Shown in pieces: positions 24,373 through 31,495 of a stretch of 42,106 nucleotides of DNA. The number at the start of each line of letters is the position of its first letter. Position 1 is the first letter of the stretch. Source of the stretch: Micromonospora mirobrigensis (GTDB lineage Bacteria; Actinomycetota; Actinomycetes; Mycobacteriales; Micromonosporaceae); assembly GCF_900091555.1 (NCBI RefSeq), contig NZ_FMCX01000015.1, positions 1-42,106 on the forward strand, written 5' to 3'. The position numbers and the translations under genes were made by a program. Under the pieces are notes generated by a model. It had not been told where the DNA came from and ran no database searches. It saw only the letters and a program-made list of their open reading frames with translations.

Positions 24373-25061
24373 CCCTGGCTCTCGACGCGGGCCACCACGA
24401 CGTGCGGCCGGTCGGGCCGGTGGCCGGTGAGCGCGGCGTGCAGGGCGGTGTGGTCCCGGCCGTCGACCGTCTCGCCGGTCCAGCCGTTCACGGTGAACCG
24501 GGCGGCGATGCCGCCGGGCCAGCCGTGGGTGGCCGAGGCGTTGTCGACGACGATCGCGGTGACGGTGTCCAGGCCGGTGGCGCCGGCGTAGGCGATCGCC
24601 TCGTGGTTGGAACCCTCGTCGAGTTCGGCGTCGCCGAGCAGGACGTACACCCGGGGGTCGGTGCGGCCCTGGGCCCGCAGCCCGAGGGCGGTGCCGACGC
24701 CGAGCCCCAGCCCGTGGCCGAGCGAGCCGGAGCCGATCTCCACGCCGGGGACGAGCCGCCGGTCCGGGTGGTGGCCGAGTCGGCTCTCCGGTCCGGCGAG
24801 GTCGTCCAGCCAGTCGGCCGGGATGAAACCCTTCGCGGCGAGTACGGCGTAGTAGGCGGCCGGTCCGTGTCCCTTGGAGAGCAGGAAGCGGTCCCGGTCG
24901 GGGTCGTCGACGGTCTGCGGGGTGACCCGCAGCACCCGGTCGTAGAGGACCCAGAGGACGTCGAGGGTGGAGTGGGCGCTGGGCCCGTGCTTCTCGTCGC
25001 CGGTGATCCGGCGCAGCAGCGGCCCGAGTGGGGCGGTGCCGCTGGAGGTGAGGGTGTCCAT
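24369..25061 (-). CDS. Transketolase, N-terminal subunit (split type, TPP-binding)
   Basis: This 230-residue protein has the TPP-binding motif GDAELDEGSNHEAIAYAG...VVDN, the segment FLLSKGHGPAAYYAVLAAKGF and the substrate-loop region GSLGHGLGLGVGTALG. The length and motif order match the archaeal-type split transketolase, so the division is a normal family form and not damage. ATG 25061 lies next to a SoxR-type palindrome (25074-25097) in a divergent arrangement with soxR, suggesting redox control. It is the first gene of the two-gene operon. Confidence 0.9.
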   Translation of the reverse strand: MDTLTSSGTAPLGPLLRRITGDEKHGPSAHSTLDVLWVLYDRVLRVTPQTVDDPDRDRFLLSKGHGPAAYYAVLAAKGFIPADWLDDLAGPESRLGHHPDRRLVPGVEIGSGSLGHGLGLGVGTALGLRAQGRTDPRVYVLLGDAELDEGSNHEAIAYAGATGLDTVTAIVVDNASATHGWPGGIAARFTVNGWTGETVDGRDHTALHAALTGHRPDRPHVVVARVESQG

Positions 25062-25073
25062 GCGGATAGCGTG

Positions 25074-25097
25074 TGAGTTGAAGTGCGCTTCAACTCA
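25074..25097. promoter_or_regulatory. SoxR/MerR-type operator between transketolase and soxR
   Basis: A palindrome of two ten-base arms (TGAGTTGAAG and CTTCAACTCA) is separated by four bases. On the minus strand TTGAAG and TATCCG flank a 19-base spacer that overlaps the right arm, the elongated spacer typical of MerR-regulated promoters. It sits 12 bases before soxR and 13 before the transketolase start. Confidence 0.7.
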
Positions 25098-25108
25098 AGG
25101 ACCGGGTG

Positions 25109-25573
25109 ATGCAGGACTCACTGACGATCGGGGAACTCGCCGCCCGCTCCGGGGTGGCGCCCTCCGCGTTGCGCTACTACGAGCGGCTCGGCCTGGTCCG
25201 GGCCGAGCGCACCGGCGGCAACCAGCGCCGGTACGCCCGCTCCGAGCTGCGCCGGGTGTCGTTCATCCGGATCGCCCAGCAGGTCGGCGTGTCGCTGGAC
25301 GAGATCAGGGCGGCGCTGGAGTCGCTGCCCGCCTCGCGTACCCCGACCGCGTCCGACTGGGCGGAACTCTCCGCGAGCTGGCGCAGCCGGCTGGACGAGC
25401 GGATCCGGCTGCTCAGCAAGCTCCGCGACGACCTGGACGGCTGCATCGGCTGCGGCTGCCTGTCGTTGCAGCGCTGCACGCTCTACAACCCGGACGACAG
25501 CCTGGCCGCCGAGGGCACCGGGCCGCGGCTGATGCTGCCCCGCCCGCCGGGGGGTGCCGTCACGCCGTCGTGA
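25109..25573 (+). CDS. soxR: SoxR-type redox-sensing MerR family regulator
   Basis: The 154-residue protein has an N-terminal MerR winged helix (TIGELAARSGVAPSALRYYERLGLV), a dimerisation helix and the [2Fe-2S] ligand cluster CIGCGCLSLQRC (Cys112, 115, 117, 123), the defining C-x2-C-x-C-x5-C of SoxR. It senses redox-cycling compounds. The C-terminal tail after the cluster is about 30 residues, similar to actinobacterial forms. ATG 25109 is used; GTG 25106 is an alternative. The 3' end overlaps the convergent quinone oxidoreductase gene by 14 bases. The palindrome upstream is the likely target, shared with the divergent transketolase. Confidence 0.93.
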   Translation: MQDSLTIGELAARSGVAPSALRYYERLGLVRAERTGGNQRRYARSELRRVSFIRIAQQVGVSLDEIRAALESLPASRTPTASDWAELSASWRSRLDERIRLLSKLRDDLDGCIGCGCLSLQRCTLYNPDDSLAAEGTGPRLMLPRPPGGAVTPS

Positions 25574-26537
25574 GCAGCACCTTGCCCACGTGGTCGTTGC
25601 TCTCCACCAGCCGGTGCGCCTGCGCCGCGTCGGTCATCGGCAGCCGCCGGTCCACCACCGGGCGGACCTTCCCGGCCTCGACCAGCGGCCAGACCTCCTC
25701 GCGTACGCCCCGGACGATGGCCGCCTTGTCGTCGAGCGGCCGGGAACGCAGCGCGGTGGCCGCCACCGACGCCCGCTTGGCCAGCAGCGCGCCCAGATCC
25801 AGCTCGGCCTTGCGACCACCCTGCATGCCGATCACCACCAGCCGGCCGCCGTCGGCCAGCGCCGCCACGTTCCGTCCCAGGTAGGACGCGCCCATGATGT
25901 CCAGGATGACGTCCGCGCCGTGCCCGCCGGTGGCCCCGGCGACCTCCTCGACGAAGTCCTGTTCCCGGTAGTCGATGGTGTGCGCGGCGCCCAGCTCGCG
26001 CAGCCGGTCGTGCTTGGCCGCGCGGGCGGTGACCAGCACGGTCGCCCCGAGCGCCCGGCCGAGCTGGACGGCGAAGGTGCCGATCCCGCTGCCGCCGCCG
26101 TGCACCAGCAGCGTCTCCCCCGCAGCGAGCCGGGCCAGCCGCACCACGTTCGACCAGACCGTGCAGGCCACCTCGGGCAGCGCCGCGGCGTCGACCGGGT
26201 CGACGCCCGCCGGCACCGGCAGCAGCTGTCCGGCCGGGACGGCGACCCGCTCCGCGTAGCCGCCGCCGGCCAGCAGCGCACAGACCTCCTGGCCGACCGT
26301 CCAACCGGTCACGTCGCGGCCGATCGCGCTGATCACCCCCGAGCACTCCAGCCCCGGGTACGCGGGCGCGCCCGGCGGCGGCGGGTAGTGCCCCTGCCGT
26401 TGCAGCAGGTCGGCCCGGTTGACGGCGCTGGCCCGCACGTCGACCACCACCTCGCCGGGGCCGGGCTCGGGGTCGGGGACCTCCGCCCAGACGAGTGCCT
26501 CGGGTCCGCCGGGTTCCGGGATGGTGATCGCACGCAT
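25560..26537 (-). CDS. NADPH:quinone oxidoreductase-like zinc-independent MDR enzyme
   Basis: This 325-residue medium-chain dehydrogenase/reductase has an N-terminal GroES-like part with ASAVNRADLLQRQGHYPPPPG and PGLECSGVISAIG, then VHGGGSGIGTFAVQLGRALGATVLVTA for NADPH binding. There are no zinc-ligand cysteines, so it belongs to the quinone oxidoreductase or PIG3-like branch. It probably reduces quinones or enals. It is tail-to-tail with soxR, overlapping by 14 bases, a redox neighbourhood. ATG 26537 starts a normal-length protein; TATGAA six bases before it may be its -10. Confidence 0.9.
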   Translation of the reverse strand: MRAITIPEPGGPEALVWAEVPDPEPGPGEVVVDVRASAVNRADLLQRQGHYPPPPGAPAYPGLECSGVISAIGRDVTGWTVGQEVCALLAGGGYAERVAVPAGQLLPVPAGVDPVDAAALPEVACTVWSNVVRLARLAAGETLLVHGGGSGIGTFAVQLGRALGATVLVTARAAKHDRLRELGAAHTIDYREQDFVEEVAGATGGHGADVILDIMGASYLGRNVAALADGGRLVVIGMQGGRKAELDLGALLAKRASVAATALRSRPLDDKAAIVRGVREEVWPLVEAGKVRPVVDRRLPMTDAAQAHRLVESNDHVGKVLLTTA

Positions 26538-26843
26538 GGCTCGTTCATACCCGATCCGGCCCGCGGGGCACCTGGCACCCGCCGGTCGGCCCAAGTTCGG
26601 CGGTCGGCGTCTGGCGTCCGGCGGCGATGCTCGCGGGAGCGCGATGGCCGGCCGGGGACAGGTTTTCGGGCGAGCCTGATGACCGAGAGGCATATTGATG
26701 ACCGAGAGGTATCACGCTCGCGGAGCAATCGACTTCCCGCAGCGTCGGGGCGGCCATGGTGTGCCGGGGCGGTGGCGCGGGCGGCGGCCGACACGTCATG
26801 GCAGACTAGGCACCGCCGCCGCGGCCCTCGGGACGCGGTGCCG
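26538..26843. other. 306-base gap with a 14-base tandem repeat
   Basis: There is no credible gene here. TGATGACCGAGAGG occurs at 26677-26690 and again at 26696-26709, 19 bases apart, each followed by CAT or TAT. The stretch 26640-26750 is less GC-rich than its flanks. It probably contains the promoter of tRNA-Ser but I cannot fix it. Confidence 0.5.
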
Positions 26844-26930
26844 GGAGGGTTCGCCTAGTGGCCGATGGCGCTGGTCTTGAAAACCGGTAAGGCAGCGATG
26901 TCTTCGTGGGTTCGAATCCCACACCCTCCG
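26844..26930 (+). tRNA. tRNA-Ser (anticodon TGA)
   Basis: The acceptor stem GGAGGGT pairs with ACCCTCC, followed by discriminator G. The anticodon loop CTTGAAA gives TGA. There is a long variable arm, and the T arm is GTGGG TTCGAAT CCCAC. CCA is not encoded. Length is 87. Confidence 0.96.
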
Positions 26931-26969
26931 CCCATGGGCACCAGCCCCGACGCGACCGCGCGGAGTGCG

Positions 26970-26998
26970 TTCGACGAGGGGCTCGGGCGGGGTATGAA
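26970..26998 (+). promoter_or_regulatory. Candidate promoter of the YbhB-like gene
   Basis: TTCGAC and TATGAA are separated by 17 bases, and the start ATG 27038 is about 40 bases downstream. Confidence 0.45.
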
Positions 26999-27037
26999 GA
27001 GCGCAGGATTCACGCGCAACCGGAAGGACCCGTCCCG

Positions 27038-27571
27038 ATGACCTTGGAACGACCGATCGCCCCGGACCCGTACGAGCTGCTGCCGACCGTTCCGTCGTTC
27101 AACCTGACCAGCGACGACGTGGTCAACGGCGAGCCGATGGACGCCGCCCACGCGCACGGCAGCGCCGGCGGCGACAACGTCTCCCCGCACCTGGCCTGGT
27201 CGGGCTTCCCGGCCGAGACGCAGAGCTTCGTGGTGACCTGCTTCGACCCGGACGCCCCCACCGGCAGCGGGTTCTGGCACTGGGTGCTGGTGAACCTGCC
27301 CGCCTCGGTGACCGAGCTGCCCCGTGGGGTGGCCGAGGACAAGCTGGGCGGGGCGTTCTCCGTCCGCAACGACTACGGCGAGCAGGGCTTCGGCGGTGCC
27401 GCGCCGCCGCCCGGTGACCGCCCGCACCGGTACGTCTTCGCGGTGCACGCCCTCGACGTGGAGCGGCTGGACGTCGGCCCGCAGGCCAGCCCGGCCTTCG
27501 TCGGCTTCAACCTGGCCTTCCACACCCTGGCCCGGGCGGTCATCCGCCCGTCGTACCAGGTCAAGGAGTGA
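27038..27571 (+). CDS. YbhB/YbcL family (PEBP, Raf kinase inhibitor-like) protein
   Basis: This 177-residue cytoplasmic protein has the phosphatidylethanolamine-binding fold signatures DNVSPHLAWSGFP, CFDPDAPTGSGFWHWVLVNLP and GAAPPPGDRPHRYVFAVHALD, the anion-binding pocket residues (Asp-Pro-Asp, His) included. Bacterial members have no fixed function. GGAAGGA precedes ATG 27038. It is followed by a strong hairpin at 27587-27624. Confidence 0.92.
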   Translation: MTLERPIAPDPYELLPTVPSFNLTSDDVVNGEPMDAAHAHGSAGGDNVSPHLAWSGFPAETQSFVVTCFDPDAPTGSGFWHWVLVNLPASVTELPRGVAEDKLGGAFSVRNDYGEQGFGGAAPPPGDRPHRYVFAVHALDVERLDVGPQASPAFVGFNLAFHTLARAVIRPSYQVKE

Positions 27572-27586
27572 GCTGAAGGGTTTGCT

Positions 27587-27624
27587 GGGCCCCTTGTCGT
27601 CGCGCGGGCGTCGACGAGGGGCCC
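27587..27624. terminator. Hairpin after the YbhB-like gene
   Basis: GGGCCCCTTGTCG pairs with CGACGAGGGGCCC apart from one T-G wobble, with a loop of about 12 bases. It lies between convergent genes, 15 bases after the YbhB stop, and can serve both. Confidence 0.7.
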
Positions 27625-27634
27625 GACTCCGGTC

Positions 27635-28345
27635 TCAGGCGGGGACGCGGGCCACGGCGAAGACGGACTGCCCGAACGGCGGGCGGACCCGCTGCTCGGC
27701 GGCCTTGGTGACCGGGAGGACCAGGCTGTCGTAGACCTTGACCATCGGGCCCTCCTTCGGCATCAGCCGGAAGACCTTGGTCGCCATGAAGTAGCCGATC
27801 AGGCCGAGCGCGTTGGCGTAGTGCAGCTCCTCGACCTCCAGGCCCGCCTCGGTCAGCGCGGCGCCCAGCGTCTTCCTGGTGTAGCGCCGCACGTGGCCGG
27901 TGGCGATGTCGGCGGGGCCCATCGCGAACTGGAACGCCGGCACGATCAGCACGATCCGGCCGCCCGGCCGGACCAGGTCGCGCATGCTGCGCAGCGCCCC
28001 GACGTGGTCGTCGATGTGCTCGAGGACGTTGTACGACACGGCGGCGCTGTAGTCGCCGCGCTCCGAGTGCGGCAGCAGCATCTGCCGGACCTCGATGTTC
28101 GGCCGGTCGGCGAGGCGCTCCTTCAGCGAGACCAGCCGGTCCGGGTCGGCCTCGGTGGCGGTGAACCGGGGAAAGTGCTCCGCCCACTCCAGCGCGTAGT
28201 CACCCAGGCCGCTGCCGATCTCGATCGGGTTGTCACCAAGGTGGGGCACGGCCAGTTCGACGAACCAGCGGCGGTGGTTCACCGCCGTCGCGAGGCCTTC
28301 GAGCACCTCCGACTGGACGCGCTGATCACCAGTGATTTCTGCCAT
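27635..28345 (-). CDS. Class I SAM-dependent methyltransferase
   Basis: This 236-residue cytoplasmic enzyme has motif I in NPIEIGSGLGDYALEWA, an acidic residue at the end of strand 2 (FTATEADP), SAAVSYNVLEHIDD as motif IV and LVRPGGRIVLIVPAFQF as post-motif. The C-terminal HVRRYTRKTLGAALTEAGLEVEELHY resembles methyltransferases often found in glycan loci. ATG 28345 has GAGGA eight bases upstream. The acceptor is unknown. It is divergent from a large membrane protein gene. Confidence 0.88.
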   Translation of the reverse strand: MAEITGDQRVQSEVLEGLATAVNHRRWFVELAVPHLGDNPIEIGSGLGDYALEWAEHFPRFTATEADPDRLVSLKERLADRPNIEVRQMLLPHSERGDYSAAVSYNVLEHIDDHVGALRSMRDLVRPGGRIVLIVPAFQFAMGPADIATGHVRRYTRKTLGAALTEAGLEVEELHYANALGLIGYFMATKVFRLMPKEGPMVKVYDSLVLPVTKAAEQRVRPPFGQSVFAVARVPA

Positions 28346-28562
28346 GCGTCGATTCCTCACGGTATGACTCGACCCGCGCCTGGACCGAATGAGTGAACCA
28401 GCTACCGGCACGGCAGCAAAATCGGGTCGGTCGGGACCGGATTTGTGGTCCCGGGGGCGGCACGAGATCGGCGGTCAGCGAACCCGGCAGATAGTACCCA
28501 GAAAGCCAGAAGGCCGAAACAAGTCACGGTCTGGTCATAGTCTGACTACGCTCTGAATTGTC

Positions 28563-30380
28563 ATGACTGCTGCTGAATCGGACCGGCCGGCATTCGATTC
28601 GGAGGCCGGCCCGTCGGCCGCCCGCCGGGTCCAGCCGGCCGGCCCACGCTGGATCGACGCCGCCGCCGTCGCAAGCTTCGCGCTGCTCGCGCTCTGGGTC
28701 ACCGCCCGCTTCTGGGTGAGTCCGGCTGCCGGCGTACGGGCGAACCCGGCCGATCAGGCGCAGTTCGAGTGGATGATGGCGCACGGTGCCCGGGTGGTCA
28801 CGCATTTCGCATATCCGTTCGCCAGCAACCGGATGAATGTCCCCGACGGCGTCAATCTCATGGCAAATACCTCGGTATTGTCCATTTCGCTGCCGATGAC
28901 ACCGGTGACCCTGCTGTTCGGGCCGCACGTCACCTTTCTGCTGTTCCTCACCGGTGCGCTGTTCGCCACCGGTGTCACCTGGTATTTCGTGCTTTCCCGG
29001 GTGGTGGTCCGGGCCCGGGCGCCGGCCTGGCTGGGCGCCGGTTTCTGCGCCTTCGCGCCGGCGATGGTGTCGCACGCCAACGCCCACCCGAACATCGTCG
29101 CCCAGTTCCTGGTGCCGCTGATCGCCTGGCGGACCCTGCGCCTCGCCGAGCCCGGCCGGTGGCTGCGCAACGGGGTGCTGCTCGGGCTGCTGATCGTCTG
29201 GCAGGCCTTCCTCAACCTGGAGATCCTGCTGATGACGGCGATCGGGCTGGGCGTCCTGGTCGGGGCCCTCGCGCTGGGCCGTCCACCGCTGCGCGGGGCC
29301 GCCCGCCCCTTCCTCGCCGGCCTGGGGGTGGCCGCGGCGTTCTCCGTCGTGCTGCTGGCGTACCCGCTGTACGTGCAGTTCTTCGGGCCCGGCGCGTACC
29401 AGGGGCTGTCCCGGCTGATCCGCGGCTACCGCACCGACCTGGCGTCCTTCCTCGCCTGGTCCGGCGAGTCGGTCGCCGGTGACCCGCGGGACGCGGCCCG
29501 GCTGGCGAAGAACCCGACCGAGGAGAACGCCTTCCTCGGCTGGCCGCTGGTGGTCCTGGTGGCCGCCCTGGTCTGGTGGCTGCGGCGGGACGTCGTGGTC
29601 CGCGCGTTGGCGGTGCTCGGCGCGCTCTTCGCGCTGCTCTCCCTCGGCCGGGAGGTCCGGTTCAACGGGCGGGACACCGGGGTGCCCGCCCCGTGGGCGC
29701 TGCTGGAGGGGCTGCCCGTGCTGCACTCGGTGGTGCCGACCCGGTGGTCGCTGGCGCTCACCCCGATCGTCGGGGTGCTGCTCGCGCTCGCGGCCGAGCG
29801 GGTCCGGCGGCTCGCCGGCCGGCACCCGGCGGCCCGCCCGGGCATCCGCTTCGGCACCGGCACCGTGCTGGCCATGGCGCTGCTGCCGATCCTGCCCACC
29901 CCGCTGCCGGCGGTCCGGCTCGATCCGGTGCCCGCGTTCGTCACCTCCGGCGCCTGGCGTGCGTACGCCGCCGGCGGGCGCAGCGTGGTCACCCTGCCGC
30001 TGCCGGACAACGTCTACGCCGAGCCGCTGCGCTGGTCCGCCCGGACCGGGCTGGACCTGCCGCTCGCCCGGGGCTACTTCCTCGCCCCGGACACCCGGCC
30101 GTACGCGCCGGAGGGCAGGATCGCGCTTTTCGGCGCCCCGCCCCGGCACACCAGCACCTTCTTCGTCACCATCCGCAACACCGGCGCGATCCCACCGATC
30201 ACCCCGGCGGACCGGCTCGCCGCGATCGAGGACCTGCGGTACTGGCGCGCCGGGGTGGTGATCCTCGGGCGGCACCCGTACGCGGACGCGCTGCGGCGGG
30301 GGATGACCGCGCTGACCGGCGTCACACCGACGTACACAGGTGGGGTGTGGGTGTGGGACGTGCGGCCGCTGGTCGGCTGA
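28563..30380 (+). CDS. Large polytopic membrane protein, probable GT-C-type glycosyltransferase
   Basis: The 605-residue protein has about eleven hydrophobic segments. A first extracytoplasmic loop after helix 1 carries NPADQAQFEWMMAHGARVVTHFAYPF, with an acidic residue in the place typical of GT-C enzymes, and DGVNLMANTSVL follows. The C-terminal 130 residues are soluble (VTLPLPDNVYAEPLRW...). I do not recognise the exact family; YfhO-like or ArnT-like proteins have a similar plan. TACGCT ten bases before ATG 28563 is a possible -10. Divergent from the methyltransferase gene. Role in glycan assembly is inference. Confidence 0.72.
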   Translation: MTAAESDRPAFDSEAGPSAARRVQPAGPRWIDAAAVASFALLALWVTARFWVSPAAGVRANPADQAQFEWMMAHGARVVTHFAYPFASNRMNVPDGVNLMANTSVLSISLPMTPVTLLFGPHVTFLLFLTGALFATGVTWYFVLSRVVVRARAPAWLGAGFCAFAPAMVSHANAHPNIVAQFLVPLIAWRTLRLAEPGRWLRNGVLLGLLIVWQAFLNLEILLMTAIGLGVLVGALALGRPPLRGAARPFLAGLGVAAAFSVVLLAYPLYVQFFGPGAYQGLSRLIRGYRTDLASFLAWSGESVAGDPRDAARLAKNPTEENAFLGWPLVVLVAALVWWLRRDVVVRALAVLGALFALLSLGREVRFNGRDTGVPAPWALLEGLPVLHSVVPTRWSLALTPIVGVLLALAAERVRRLAGRHPAARPGIRFGTGTVLAMALLPILPTPLPAVRLDPVPAFVTSGAWRAYAAGGRSVVTLPLPDNVYAEPLRWSARTGLDLPLARGYFLAPDTRPYAPEGRIALFGAPPRHTSTFFVTIRNTGAIPPITPADRLAAIEDLRYWRAGVVILGRHPYADALRRGMTALTGVTPTYTGGVWVWDVRPLVG

Positions 30381-30407
30381 GGCGCCGCCCGCGGCGGGCG
30401 CCGAGGG

Positions 30408-31199
30408 TCAGGCCGGACGGACGCAGCAGCCCTGGCAGATCTTCGGCCGGGGCAGGGTGAAGGCCAGGCAGCAGGTGCGCCGCTGCACGGTGGGCCGGCC
30501 GCCCGGGCCGGGCACCAGCTCCACCAGGTCGGCCAGGTCGAGGGCGCCGAGCAGGGTGTCGACGCTCGCGGTGGCCGAGCCGGGCAGCGCGTCGGCGGCC
30601 CGCAGCACGGCGTGCGCGACGCCCGAGGCCACCGAGCCGAGGAGGGTACGCGTGCCGATCCGGACCTCGGCCTGGATCGCCGTGATCAGCGGGGCGAGGT
30701 GCGCGTCGAGCAGCGAGGCGCGGAGCGCCGCGAGCAGGGCGGTCTCGTCGGCCACCACCCGCACCTCGGGCCGGCCGGAGACGGCCAGCGGGTCGTTCGG
30801 GAGCACCGCGACCGGGGTGGACCGGCGCAGGCCCAGGGTGACCAGCGGCCGGTGGTCCTCGAAGTGGATCAGCACGTCGGCCGGGTCGAGCAGCGGCACC
30901 CGGCGGGCGGCGGCCCAGCCCAGCACGGCCGGCAACGCCGCCCAGTAGCTGTAGGCCTTCCAGGCCAGCGCGGCGCAGGCGTGCGGGGTGCCGCCCCAGC
31001 GGAGGGTGGCCGCGTGCAGCAGCTCCGGCAGCCGGCTGCCGTCGACCAGGGTGCTGGCCGGGGACCAGCCGAACTCGTCGGCCACCACCAGCCCGGGGGC
31101 CAGCCCGGGCAGGTCGTCGGTGCCGAACATGGCGCGCAGGGTGGCGGTCACCGGGGCGAGCGGGGCGAGGGTGTCGCACCCGGGCATCACCGCTGTCAC
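30408..31199 (-). CDS. FhuF-like siderophore ferric-iron reductase
   Basis: This 263-residue protein ends RRTCCLAFTLPRPKICQGCCVRPA, giving the C-C-x10-C-x2-C ligand set of the FhuF [2Fe-2S] cluster. The upstream helical part has TPHACAALAWKAYSYW and FEDHRPLVTLG, as in FhuF. The role is to reduce Fe(III) from imported hydroxamate siderophores. GTG 31199 has GAGGGGACGG upstream. An IdeR-type iron box lies 33-51 bases before the start, so the gene is probably repressed by iron. No siderophore transporter is adjacent. Confidence 0.9.
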   Translation of the reverse strand: MTAVMPGCDTLAPLAPVTATLRAMFGTDDLPGLAPGLVVADEFGWSPASTLVDGSRLPELLHAATLRWGGTPHACAALAWKAYSYWAALPAVLGWAAARRVPLLDPADVLIHFEDHRPLVTLGLRRSTPVAVLPNDPLAVSGRPEVRVVADETALLAALRASLLDAHLAPLITAIQAEVRIGTRTLLGSVASGVAHAVLRAADALPGSATASVDTLLGALDLADLVELVPGPGGRPTVQRRTCCLAFTLPRPKICQGCCVRPA

Positions 31200-31231
31200 C
31201 TGACCGTCCCCTCGTCCCAGTTCCCGCGCTT

Positions 31232-31250
31232 ACAGATAAGGCTAGCCTAA
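31232..31250 (-). promoter_or_regulatory. IdeR/DmdR-type iron box upstream of the fhuF-like gene
   Basis: On the minus strand this reads TTAGGCTAGCCTTATCTGT and matches the IdeR consensus at 13 of 19 positions, with an 8-base perfect palindrome GGCTAGCC inside. It sits just upstream of the FhuF-like start. Iron-loaded IdeR would block transcription. Confidence 0.65.
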
Positions 31251-31495
31251 CCACACTCGGGGGCCCGGGGGAAGATGCGGCGGGGGTGGAACCGGGAGGC
31301 CCGGGTCACTCCGTGGGGTCGTACTACCCGGCGGCGACGAGGGGAAACGGCACCCGACCTGTCGGTGGAGCGACGACGGCGAAAGCATCGAAAGATCTAC
31401 CTGCGTTGTCAATACTCCTGTCGACATGATGCCAGTCCGGTACCCGTCCGGACACGGAACGTGAAACCTGGTACTTCCCGGCCACGAGGAAGCTG

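Noticed and set aside
23482..25061. Transketolase split as a broken gene
   Set aside because: The two halves match a known two-subunit transketolase type, with a GTGA overlap typical of coupled genes.
28524..30275. 583-codon minus-strand frame opposite the large membrane protein
   Set aside because: The plus-strand product has regular membrane segments. The antisense frame is Gly/Arg/Gln-rich and lacks motifs.
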